Shown: piece by piece, positions 1 to 8,834 of the stretch | How the letters are laid out: every line of letters begins with the position of its first letter | How positions within the stretch are numbered: the stretch's first letter is position 1 | Assembly (NCBI GenBank): GCA_003024985.2 | Contig: PXIH01S0020898.1 | Source: Euperipatoides rowelli | Taxonomy: Eukaryota; Onychophora; Udeonychophora; Euonychophora; Peripatopsidae | Length of the DNA: 13,944 nt | Strand: one strand, 5' to 3' | Notes under the pieces: generated by a model | Seen by the model: the letters and a program-made list of their open reading frames with translations, nothing else | What the model was told of the DNA's origin: nothing | The model's database searches: none | Made by a program: the position numbers and the translations under genes

Positions 1-812
1 TTTTCATAATAATATATATCTCATTGTTGTAGTGAATGTTCATCCTCAACCAATTTTCTTATATATTCTAATTATAATTCTTAACTTAATGAATATTCAA
101 CTATAGCCTATTTTTCATGATATTTCCTTGGTTTATTTTCACAAATATTTTTCAATCCAATTTTTTCTAATATACGTTTGTTGTTTTTCTGACTGACATT
201 GGGTAACATGCCGTGACTCCTAAGAATCTTATTCCATGAAGCTCACTCAGATCGGGGCCCGGTAGATACTCTCCTATGGTATTGAAGTAAAGTACAGATT
301 TCTCGCTTGACTTAAAGCCTGCTGCTCTTGTCCAACCATTCAGTCTAGTGCTGAGCCTTATTTTTGTTGTTATATAAATTTGGATTATTCCTTTTTTTAT
401 TTCAGCTCCTATTACCTACTAAGTTTACATTTTTCTATTTTTATCTCAATTATTAGTTTTTATATTTTAAATATCAGAAAGATAAGCCTATTGCTCATCT
501 TTGCCAAGACAGGTTGGAACCGCCTAACTGATCAGAGTCCCTTATATTGGATGTTGAAGTACTCCCTGTTAAAACTCTTGGATCAAGTTAGACCAACTGA
601 ATCGTTCATTTCTTTGCAGTGAAATAGGGCCTAGCATTTAAACCCAATCATTATACATAGGAAACAAACTTAAACCCCTAATAAAGCTTAACTCATCCCT
701 CTGTCTTATGAAGTACACTAGGACTATCTATATTATTTGTTTCCTGTCATTAGGAAATTTTATTTTATATTTATGTATTTTGTAAGGCCAGTACTTTATT
801 CATTTAGAGTAC
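1..812 (+). repeat. Long direct repeat, copy 1
   Basis: This 812-bp stretch matches 13129-13944 in the same orientation along its whole length. My hand alignment gives about 52 substitutions and about five small indels, or 93-94% identity. The right-hand match ends with GAGTAC at 812, and an extra AGTAC follows at 813-817. The left end is cut by the window edge. Differences cluster at 250-325, including a 6-bp GCCTAG block present only in the other copy. The short open frame at 380-622 is kept in both copies, but its first half is T-rich low complexity, and the shared frame is explained by the shared DNA. It could be a dispersed transposon of unknown type, a segmental duplication, or old long terminal repeats. 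No TG...CA ends are visible. Confidence 0.93.
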
Positions 813-1510
813 AGTACCTCTACTGGAAATAAATGTACAAGGTAGCAGCAACATAAAACTGGCATCCTATTGCAGAAGCATATGTTCCTGCAGAAGACAG
901 ATACATTAGGGGTCAAGAAATAATCAGGGTGATGTTCCAACATGCACCCTTTACCTGCATTTAACCATTTGTCAGCCGGCAAGGAAAAACTTTTTTTTTT
1001 TCAAGATTTTTACTTTTTTTTTCCAAAATTTCAATTTTTTACATTTTTTTCAAAAACAACCCCTTTCAAAAAGGAAATATTAATGATTAATATAGACAAT
1101 GACAAGTCTTTTTAAAAGTCATAGGCATCTGCAGCATTAGGAAACAAATTTTTAATTTAAGTGGACAAACGGATCTTTTTTTTCATTCCATAAAAATCAT
1201 GTCAATTTTTTTTTCAAAACTTTTGAAATAACATTTTTTTCTCTATTGCAATGGTGTGTGTATGTGCTGAGGAATATTCATATAATGGATTTCATGGATA
1301 ACCACAAAAACTAGGGTAAAACAAAGTTTCTCTGTGCAGTGTGCATTCCGTAAAAGACTCTCATATAACCCTTTTTAAAATATGGAGATTCTATATATTG
1401 CTCCTGGTTCAGAAAGCTAAGACTTTCTATCAGCGCTAAATAATTTCAATATTTTTAAACAAGTGCCAGAAATCAAAAGTTTGACATTGAAATAAAACTG
1501 CAATAAAATA
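813..1510. other. Noncoding stretch, T-rich homopolymers
   Basis: I see no gene here. Positions 813-980 have ordinary complexity and may be unique sequence or the continuation of the flanking repeat. From about 990 to 1240 there are many T runs of 7-11 bases, several followed at once by CA. The minus-strand frame at 800-982 matches no protein family I recognise and overlaps the repeat edge, so I do not call it a gene. Confidence 0.5.
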
Positions 1511-1627
1511 GCGCATTAAAGATCTGTTTGAACGATAACTATTTCAATTCAAAATAAAAGTTCAAATATTCAATTTTATTCTGCTCATATCGTAATAGAT
1601 TCGTTTTGATCTTTAAACCATAAAGCG
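1511..1627. repeat. Imperfect inverted repeat
   Basis: TTAAAGATC at 1516-1524 is the exact reverse complement of GATCTTTAA at 1608-1616, and GCGC lies just outside each arm (1511-1514 and 1625-1628). The interior is AT-rich with only weak further pairing. It could be a fossil of a small inverted-repeat transposon or chance in AT-rich DNA. I see no clear target-site duplication. Confidence 0.3.
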
Positions 1628-3384
1628 CATAAAGGAACTTGCGCTCAGAAGCGTAAAAGTCACGTTTAAATTACAAAAGGGGTCACTGTTTTAAAAGTTT
1701 TCAATTCAAAAAATAAAAACAAAGTCAACAGGGTACAATAAATAAATAGTCGACTAAAAGTATTTAAAGTAAACCTTGTTCTCTTCTCATTCGATCCCCT
1801 CAGTTATTTATATAGGAAACTGTTAGCATGGAAAACATCAGCGTTTTTCCAAAAACATTATTGGTCAAAATGGTCTGGAAATGGGAAGCAGTAACTACAA
1901 AGTTTATGCCCCAGTGAGAATAGGCTAGCAATATTATATAATCTATATAATTAGATAGGCGGAAAGACCGTTTTTTATCCACAAAAAGATCGGATTTTTG
2001 ATCCCACTTTTTGAAAGAACCTAGTGACAAAATATTTTGTCCTTTCCTCCACAGTACATATTTCTGACAGTTCTTATTTTACATATAGAAGTGTAGATAT
2101 CTCATTCACTCAAAGTACAGTATGTCCCAACTTAGGAAATTTAAAATTTGAAACGCTATTAAAAAAAAAAAGATAGCTTTCCAGGAATATGAAGAGGACG
2201 GATAATTAAAGTAATTTTTCATTACATTCCAGTCACTGGGAAAATATCTTTTTTTTTTCATTTAACCAAATTCAGTTACAATGCCAAAATACAAAAGTAC
2301 GGTAGCTCACAATTCCCACACATTACACCTTTCCGATTCTTTTTAATTTGAGAAGTTAGACATAAACCAGCTCAACCCAAAATAAAAATTTTTTTCATCC
2401 ATTACTTTCACCTCAATAATAGTGAGTATTAGTCACAATGTAGGGGACTAGAAACCAGATCTTAGCTTTTCCCAAAAAGAGTCCAACAGTGCCTAGAGCC
2501 TGATAAATATTAAATTGGCAGAGGAATTTGACCTACATATGTGAAAATACAAGTTAGATACAGACTTCAAAATATTGAAAAGTATTTCTTAGAGAAATTA
2601 AATATTTCCTTTAAAAATTATTTGCGTCTAAAAATCAGACATAGCAAACTCAAATTAGGATTTTTGATTTTTCTCCCTAAGGCAATTACCATCAGCACCA
2701 GGGGTGGTTTACAAATTAAAATAACAATTCCATATATCAGTTTTTTTTTTATCAATACCATTTTTTTTTTCATCAAAAATTTTCAATGGTCTGTGGATAA
2801 GTAAAATGAGACCTATCAGTAACATATAAAACAGAAATCGACATTTGACTTTTTATATTTTTTTCTCCATGCTTTTCAATTCAATGATAATTGTTTCACC
2901 ATCAATTGTGAGAAAAACAAAATTAACATTCCATAAGAAAATCCAACTACATTGTTAGCTGGCGGAGAATGATATTCTCACATTTCGAGGTACTTTAGAG
3001 AATATTCATAAAGGAGAATTTCTCCCTATAAAAGTAGTGTTTAAAAGATGAAACAAATTCATCTAGGTCTCAGAAGTAACTATGTTTTCAGACCAATAGT
3101 TAGTAATGGTTCAATTTTCTCTCAACAGACTGACAGTACAGTCTGTTTAACTTATTCTTTGTCCATAACAGTCCTTTCCATCCTGGCAGTGCAGATGCAT
3201 GGGAATGACCAATTTTCTTGGCAAACTTAAAACTAAAATAAATCTGGCTGAAATAAATATAAGGGAATCTTTGGGAGGACTGGAGACAGACATCGAAGGA
3301 TCTAATCATTTTATTTCCATCTTATCCTTATAATTCATAAAATTATCATGAGAAAAATGCTTTGCCTCCTGTTAACCCTTTCAC
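1628..3384. other. Noncoding stretch, no gene seen
   Basis: There is no recognisable coding or RNA gene. The sequence is AT-rich with T runs (for example 2250-2260, 2740-2750, 2761-2771) and one A12 run at 2161. The longer open frames at 1800-2030 (minus), 2541-2804 (plus), 3048-3230 (plus) and 3100-3309 (minus) are short, have no family motifs and show no supporting signals. It is probably intronic or intergenic DNA. Confidence 0.5.
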
Positions 3385-3586
3385 CCTTGCAGACCAGATG
3401 CTTTTTCTGGGCAAATACCTGGCTGAAAAATTTTCAATAAGAGGGTCTGTAGAAGGGATGGAAATCAAAGTTTCAACCATCAATAAATTTGTAAGCTACT
3501 TCAGTGAGAAAGATTTTAGATCTCTCCACTTAATCTATCTACCCTTCAGCCAGTCATTCATTTTTTTTGGACCTGAGATTAAGTAA
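3385..3586 (+). other. Possible exon fossil, unrecognised peptide
   Basis: An open plus-strand frame runs through here with a more balanced residue mix than its neighbours, beginning DQMLFLGKYLAEKF. It is preceded by an acceptor-like sequence (TTTCACCCTTGCAG, ending at 3392) and contains a donor-like GTAAGC after AAATTT at about 3490, which would bound an exon of about 98 bp. I recognise no protein family. Alone this is weak, since acceptor- and donor-like words are common in AT-rich DNA. It may be a real small exon, a decayed one, or chance. Confidence 0.15.
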
Positions 3587-4081
3587 TGGTACAAAATCCA
3601 TATTGTTTATGGTTACAGTAGCAATATTTTTCTTAATGCTATCTTTTTGGGAATCAAAATTATAATGTTGGTCCTTTTTGCCTAGAATTGGAGACATTGT
3701 TTTTTTTCCTTTGTTCCACTTTCCATATTCCAGAGAAAAGTAAAGGAAAGAAATGACAACCCATATTCATATCCCAAGTTCCAAAAGAAGTGGAGGCTAG
3801 CACTGAGCGGGCCCACTGTCCCAATTTGGATCCTCAGTAGTCCTTAGACTTTTTAGGGCACCTCCCTATTAGCTAGCCGTTTATGGTTGCTATCGTTAAG
3901 CCACTGTAGTGGGAAGAAAATAAATGCAAAAATCGGGTTAATAGCATTCCTGTCCTAAAGTAGGTGATACCGTTTCCAATTCCACTTATATCCGTAACGA
4001 TCCATTTTCAGAAAAATCATACTATTTCCAATTTTTTTCCAAAAGATTATCAAGTGGTATTTAGGGAATTTTAATATTTTG
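3587..4081. other. Noncoding stretch, no gene seen
   Basis: I see no gene. Positions 3790-3860 are somewhat richer in G and C, with a GGGCCC at about 3810. A short self-complementary CCACT-GT-AGTGG lies near 3901. Otherwise it is AT-rich and featureless. Confidence 0.45.
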
Positions 4082-4103
4082 TCTCCTGCTAAAACTCAGG
4101 AGA
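4082..4103 (+). repeat. Hairpin, 7-bp perfect stem
   Basis: TCTCCTG at 4082-4088 pairs exactly with CAGGAGA at 4097-4103 across an 8-nt loop. It is the first of several hairpins within about 160 bp. No T run follows that would suggest a terminator role, and the setting is eukaryotic. Confidence 0.5.
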
Positions 4104-4188
4104 GATCGCACTCTGTTTTCGATAATCTTCTCATAAATAACAGCGCTATATAGCAGTAATATGATTAAGAAGAAAGTAGATCCTGTAA

Positions 4189-4239
4189 GGATTGATTTTC
4201 AATCCCGTTTTGGGATTGGTTTATTCGGATCAATAAACC
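4189..4239 (+). repeat. Cluster of three overlapping hairpins
   Basis: Three perfect inverted repeats lie in 51 bp. GGATTGA (4189-4195) pairs with TCAATCC (4199-4205) over a 3-nt loop. CAATCCC (4200-4206) pairs with GGGATTG (4212-4218) over 5 nt. GGTTTATT (4218-4225) pairs with AATAAACC (4232-4239) over 6 nt. The first two share the CAATCC strand, so they are mutually exclusive folds. The density is notable, but no function can be read from the sequence. Confidence 0.6.
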
Positions 4240-4565
4240 ACCAGTGCTAGAGAACTACTTAGTTTTTTTTTGCAAGCTTTTGAAGTACTTATATTTTTGT
4301 AATAAGGGCCTGTCATCTTCTACCAAAGGTATTTTGTACATATATTTATTTTCAATAATTTTATTCTGGTGATGACTTTCCTTGTTATGCATTTTTCGTT
4401 ATCGGAGCCGTATTGATGTTTATGTTTTTGTTAAGGTAGTTCACTCTAGTCAGTAGATTTTTTTTATATTTTTGCTATGTGTAGATTTATGGCACCTATA
4501 GCCATTTAATAGTTTTTGGCTAGTGTTGATCACATTTTGTCATTGCATTTTCATTATTTCACTCT

Positions 4566-4606
4566 GGGATCGTTTTTCCCCCTGATGGCTGAGACATCAG
4601 GGATCG
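4566..4606 (+). repeat. 8-bp hairpin flanked by GGGATCG direct repeats
   Basis: CCCTGATG (4580-4587) and CATCAGGG (4595-4602) form a perfect 8-bp stem with a 7-nt loop. The heptamer GGGATCG occurs at 4566-4572 and again at 4600-4606, overlapping the right arm. The unit lies 10 bases upstream of the splice-like motif at 4612-4627. Confidence 0.55.
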
Positions 4607-4611
4607 AGAAT

Positions 4612-4627
4612 GTTTTTTTCAGGTAAG
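4612..4627 (+). promoter_or_regulatory. Candidate recursive (ratchet) splice site
   Basis: An uninterrupted run of eight T is followed by CAG and directly by GTAAG. A polypyrimidine tract with acceptor AG is thus fused to a strong donor with no exon between. This is the known shape of ratchet points in long introns of insects and vertebrates. If real, a gene on the plus strand spans this region. It could also be a T run beside a chance CAGGTAAG. Confidence 0.3.
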
Positions 4628-6151
4628 ATCAACCTTTTTGCTCTAGCTATGTTCTCTTTTATTACTGAAATTACACTTTTGCAGCCTTTAACGTTTTTGT
4701 AAAAATCCCCATGATTTTTGATAAGTATGGATGTCCATCTTTTGTAACCCCTATCACTTAGACAAATTATGTTTTGTCTTGGTTTTGCTGTTTCTGTTTG
4801 AATTTTTTTCCAATTCGGTTAATGTCTATACAAGAAGAAATGTTGTATTAAATCTGTATTTTTATTCTTTTATTGGACTAGAAGGGCAAGAGAAAAATGA
4901 TTCTTGCAATCCAACAATACAAATTCAATTAACTTCCGAAATAAAACTTTTTTAAACAATACACTTTTTTCAATTATTCAGCAATAAAGCAAGGATCAAT
5001 TCTCTAGGGTCCAAATACTGCCATTTTTTCCTGTGGATCGGTGATCCGGAACCACCATATACTGTAGATCTGTAGGAAAATTTTTTAAAGAGAATTCTTA
5101 GATTACAGTGACCTAGAGTCCCTCAAAATCAGGAAACACTGAAATCTCGCCCAGCATTGATAGTTCTTTGCCATGGCACTCCTGAGCAAATTGCCTAGAG
5201 GGGCATACTGTAATATAATGCACTCTGGCTATTGGATTAGTTCTGAATAAGGGCACCTCCTGAAAGGAAATCCAAAGTTTTTTTCTAACAAAAAAGTCTA
5301 ACAAGTATCTTCCTTATATAAATAAGGTTTAAAGGGTAAAATATTTTTAGATCATTTCAAAATCAGCTCATCCAAACGATACTATCAATTCATTTATCAT
5401 TCACTTCCCACATAAATTCCAGTCCTGTGCTAAGGAAATGTTAGTATTCAATATTGTTCTTCATATACTCTTGAAAAACATAAGTCCAGATGTAAAGAAA
5501 TTCCATTTGCAATATAAAAGCTGTTAGGCTGTCTAGAACTCAAAAGAGAATAATCCACCTTAATGAAAAACAAATTCTCCAACCGAAAGAGCATACATAT
5601 TAATAGCACCTACTTATCAATCGGACACCTAGGCATACCATATAAACTTGCTCCTATTCTCGGAGGTCAGGACACATGATAAAAAGGGAGAATAAAGCTT
5701 GGTTGGGGACACTTAAGGATAAGACAGTCATAATATTACTTATTCAGACTTCCATTTCCGGTAACAGGGCCACCCTGAGAAGGGATAAATGATCTAGAAA
5801 TCCAGAGTTAATATTTTACAGGACCTCTTAAAGTCCTGGGACTCGATATAATGGATATACTTAATCCAAATGGTATATCAAATTTTTCTGCAAACCCAAA
5901 GATCGCTTACAAGCCAAAATACCTTAGCAGATAAACCATTTTTTGGGAAACTGATAAACAGAACAAGTAGTCCATAAGGTTAATTAAGTAAATAAAATGC
6001 ATTGAAAATTTTTCTTCTACACAAGAGAGAGAAAACTTTTTCTTGATACTAGGACGGGGTAGGGAATCATCTAATTGGTTACCCGTTTGATGGGCAAATT
6101 CCAGGGGTGTGATTCATGACAGTATCCCATAAGAGAATTTGCGCATCCAAT
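4628..6151. other. Noncoding stretch, no gene seen
   Basis: I find no gene. There are two small hairpins: GGATC-GGT-GATCC near 5035-5047, and CAGGAC (5819-5824) with GTCCTG (5833-5838). The open frames at 4731-4955 (plus) and 5113-5304 (minus) have no recognisable motifs. Words of the type TACTGTA and TACAGTA recur. Confidence 0.5.
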
Positions 6152-6165
6152 GGGGGGGGGGGGGG
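6152..6165 (+). repeat. G14 homopolymer
   Basis: Fourteen consecutive G stand out in otherwise AT-rich sequence. A single G run of this length can be a polymorphic mononucleotide repeat and may also be mis-sized by sequencing. One run does not make a clear four-tract quadruplex motif, although a long run could form intermolecular or bulged forms. Confidence 0.9.
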
Positions 6166-7439
6166 CTAATGAAATGGGGACCGAGGTCACCCATGTATCC
6201 TGTTGATGTGTGAACCAAGTTGTTTCTCTTCAGTCAGCCTTGTTATTCCATGGGGCAGCTCCTTCAAAGGGGACATGTATTGCCTGAGGTGGGGATCAGA
6301 CCTACTGTATTTGTATGGCTTTCAATTTTTGTCTATCAACTGAAACAAGCTAAATCACAATCCGATCGATAGAAAAGAAACATAAAATAAGGCAATCATG
6401 GCTAGACGATGAATAGATCTAAGCTAAAGTAAGGCATTATCCCTAAGTAAAGACCTTTTTTTTTAATTTTTTTTCCTTTTTTGTGACGAATGTCTGAAAA
6501 CTGGTTCACAATCAGTATTTCATACACATTTTTTCTTTCCACTATTTGCATCATGGGTAATATCTATATAACCAATATATCCCTTTCTCTATGCTAATTC
6601 ACAGCAGACAACTGCCTATAGTGTTTAAATGCATAGATTAATATTAGGAAATTATATAGAAACCCTTAATCACTTCCAACTGGGAAATTAATTTTTTTTT
6701 TCAATTATCTGGGATAAATTACATAGACTAAAAAAAAAAGGAAAGTTGGAGACGTGCTCAACTTTTAAAATGAGAAATACGGACAGACAGGCAGTGTATT
6801 TAATCCTGAGTAATAAGTGCACACGTGTACTGAGAGCTCTTTCCCATCATTAATTTGATGGTAAAGTTTGTTTTCTTTTAAGGGATCATAATTTTCAATA
6901 TTAATAAATAGGATATCGAATAGCTCTTCAAGTTTTCATATTCAATAAATCATTTTTATCAATAAGAATAAAAACAATAATTTCTTGTAAAATTATATCC
7001 AGTGTATTTTATACAAGAACCTTTTTTATAATATCAAATATATCTCGAGGTTGGGAAGAAGACGATCAACTTGAAATGAACTCCGTATTTGAAAATTATT
7101 ATTTTTGATAATTTAATTATTAATTTGGTTATTTTGTATTACAACTTATTTAATTAGTTATAATATATATTTGCAAATATTTGAAACTGGGATGCCAATT
7201 ATTTTGAAAGATATTTATGTGATCTTGAATTATTCGGCACATGGCCTGCCTTGCGTTGTTACCTCTCAGACTCGAATATTTAAGCTGTTATACAGTATGT
7301 GGTTTGATAAGATGTAAACAGTTGTTATACTTGAATGATTATATATTGTTTTGACTGACTGAGATTTAATTTGAAATTTATAAAATTAAGTACGGTACAA
7401 CATTTTTACAATCATTACGACAAAAATTAACATTACAAA
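6166..7439. other. Noncoding stretch; 3' part may be LINE 5' UTR
   Basis: I see no gene. Positions 6180-6330 are more balanced in composition. The rest is AT-rich, with an ACACGTGT palindrome near 6820 and small hairpins. The LINE coding frame opens at 7440, so an unknown part of the sequence upstream (perhaps from about 7180) could be its 5' untranslated region. I cannot place the 5' end because no boundary or target-site duplication is evident. Confidence 0.4.
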
Positions 7440-7523
7440 ATGGCTTCAGGAGTTTATGCTGCTATCATAATATGCCTCTCCTTGCTGGACACTTTAGACT
7501 GTGTTCACTCTACAATCTTTTGA
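7440..7523 (+). other. Signal-peptide-like leader, closed by TGA
   Basis: These 27 codons plus stop start with MASGVYAAIIICLSLL, a short polar start followed by a hydrophobic core, then small residues near VHS that resemble a signal-peptidase site. There is no positive charge before the core, so a membrane anchor is also possible. It is in the same frame as the 2A and PHD segment, and the TGA at 7521-7523 is the only interruption up to 7979. I infer it was once the N-terminus of the LINE polyprotein. It could instead be a separate short upstream frame. Confidence 0.5.
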
Positions 7524-7667
7524 ATCTACTCCAATTGTTTTAATTATATGGTTGTGTCTTACTCTATCAAATCATCCTTTGTATTGTCTTTCAAAGTTCC
7601 ACGTTATAAATCTAGGAGACAAAAACGTTATTTGATAAAAACTAGTGTTACTTACTATAAAATTCCC

Positions 7668-7736
7668 AATAATTTTTTGCTGTTTTTAATATTTATATTA
7701 AAATTAACGGGAGTCATCGAGTCTAATCCTGGACCT
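7668..7736 (+). other. 2A-like ribosome-skipping peptide, degenerate
   Basis: The hydrophobic NNFLLFLIFILKLTG runs directly into GVIESNPGP. The 2A consensus is D-(V/I)-E-x-N-P-G with skipping before the next Pro. Here every core position is kept except the Asp, which is Val (GTC at 7713, one base from GAC). The skip point would fall between Gly 7731 and Pro 7734. 2A peptides of this kind are known at the N-terminus of APE-type LINEs, ahead of PHD fingers, as here. The Asp is important for activity in studied 2A peptides, so this copy is probably weak or inactive. Confidence 0.8.
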
Positions 7737-7960
7737 ATTACTTTTTGTTTTACATGTAAAATTGATCTTTGTGATGGGGATAATGATGCTATAGCTTATA
7801 GTGCTTGCAATGTATGGCGTCACCAAAACTGTACAAATTTGAAAACTTTAAGTGAGTCCCATTTCAAGGCTATTAAGAGACCAGAGGTTCCATGGTGGTT
7901 TTATACTGAATGTGTTGGGTTATTGGATAACCAATTGTCGATTAAAGATATCACTTGCGG

Positions 7961-8514
7961 GATTGAAACAGCGTTTTGATGCATTTGACTCAAAACTTGT
8001 AGCTCATGAAAATATTATAACAAAATTAGAAACAAACATGTCAGATGTTGACAACAGATTGAAATATTTGGAAAATAAAGATTTATCGAATGAAGAAGCA
8101 GAATTGATAACTGGATCTTTTGCAAAGCTGGAAAAACGAATTTCAAGCCTAGAAAATATTCAGGTAACTAAAACAATTTTGGATAACGTTGATAAAGTTG
8201 CTTTGAACGTTTCTTGTCTGGAGATTGATGCTAAAATAAAGACTACTACTGATGAATCGATAGCCGTAGCATTGTCTGAAACAGAAGACTCGGCAAGAAG
8301 AGCTAATAACCTACTGATTTTAGGTGTGTCAAATGTTATCTTAGATGATCTTGGCTATGTTAATAATGATGACTTTATAAAATATGTATTTAGAGGGATT
8401 AAGATGGATCAGACATTTGAAGAAATAACTTTCAGCAGAATGAACATTAAAAACAAAAATAAAATCCCACCTATTATAATCACTTTAAATCTATTATTAA
8501 ATGGAAATTTTTTT
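7961..8514 (+). pseudogene. LINE ORF1p coiled coil and RRM-like core
   Basis: This is the frame that closes at 8544, one frame over from the PHD segment. From about 7970 to 8290 it has heptad-like leucine and isoleucine spacing with many Lys and Glu (KLETNMSDVDNRLKYLE, SFAKLEKRISSLENI), consistent with the trimeric coiled coil of ORF1 proteins. Then comes RRANNLLILGV near 8300, matching the RR-x-N-N-L-L-I-x-G-V opening of the RRM-like domain in many LINE ORF1p. It continues to IPPIIITLN near 8470. ORF1p is the RNA-binding, nucleic-acid-chaperone part of the retrotransposition particle. Similarity passes to the next frame at the T run 8508-8514; the apparent C-terminus KYLKY is out of frame. 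Confidence 0.75.
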
Positions 8515-8834
8515 CCCTTAGATATGAAATACTTGAAGTATTGAATTTGAAAAATCGTAATGTTTTGTTCTCTCCAGATAAGTCTACAATTGAGAGAGAA
8601 AACTATAAGAAACTTAAACTGGAACTTGCTAATGAAAAATCTTTAGGCAGGGATGTTGTGATTTATAAAAACAAAATTATACCGAGATTTAGTAAGAAAA
8701 AATCTTTTAAGACAAATAATCAAGAAATGTGTATTGATAACGAAAATACTTCTATTGCCAATTCAATCTTGGAAAAAGTTGATACAATCACTGCTGCAAA
8801 CTTGTCTGAAAATCCTTTAAGTAATAAAATATAG
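8511..8834 (+). pseudogene. LINE ORF1p C-terminal domain, ending at in-frame TAG
   Basis: In frame after the T-run shift, the translation reads YEILEVLNLKNRNVLFSPDK and on through ERENYKKLKLELANEK, GRDVVIYKNKII. This is the conserved tail of ORF1p in this group, whose typical pattern is an SPD-x-T-x-x-ER stretch, then K-x-L, and a final basic strand. A low-complexity Ser/Asn linker follows up to TAG at 8832-8834. The same frame stays open beyond the TAG into the endonuclease, so the stop looks like a nonsense change inside a longer frame rather than the natural end of an ORF. Confidence 0.75.

Larger units (their letters stand above)
7440..7979 (+). pseudogene. LINE ORF N-terminus: leader, 2A-like site, PHD finger
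   Basis: The frame starting at ATG 7440 (A at -3, G at +4, a good start context) runs to 7979 with one internal TGA at 7521. The first 27 codons are hydrophobic. After the TGA come a basic segment (YKSRRQKR), a second hydrophobic stretch, GVIESNPGP at 7710-7736, and a PHD-type finger at 7746-7913. Known PHD-bearing LINE ORF1 proteins are thought to bind nucleic acid or chromatin. Six of the eight zinc ligands remain: C7746, C7755, C7806, H7821, C7830, C7911. Two positions, 7797 and 7902, are Tyr (TAT), each one G-to-A step from Cys. The frame is lost near 7970, where the coiled coil continues in the next frame. A later ATG at 7548 has a poorer context; I prefer 7440 because frame and architecture extend that far. 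Confidence 0.8.

Noticed and set aside
380-622. 80-residue open frame in repeat copy 1 (and 13512-13766 in copy 2) as a gene
   Set aside because: Half of it is low-complexity Phe/Tyr/Ser/Ile from T-rich DNA. It occurs in both copies only because the DNA is duplicated, and I recognise no family.
1800-2030. Minus-strand open frame of 76 residues
   Set aside because: No family motif, no start or splice support, and it is of a length expected by chance.
5113-5304. Minus-strand open frame of 63 residues
   Set aside because: No recognisable domain. Residue mix is plausible, but nothing else supports it.
7521-7523. TGA as a selenocysteine or programmed readthrough codon
   Set aside because: No SECIS-like structure or CTAG-type readthrough context is visible, and other stops in the element show general decay.
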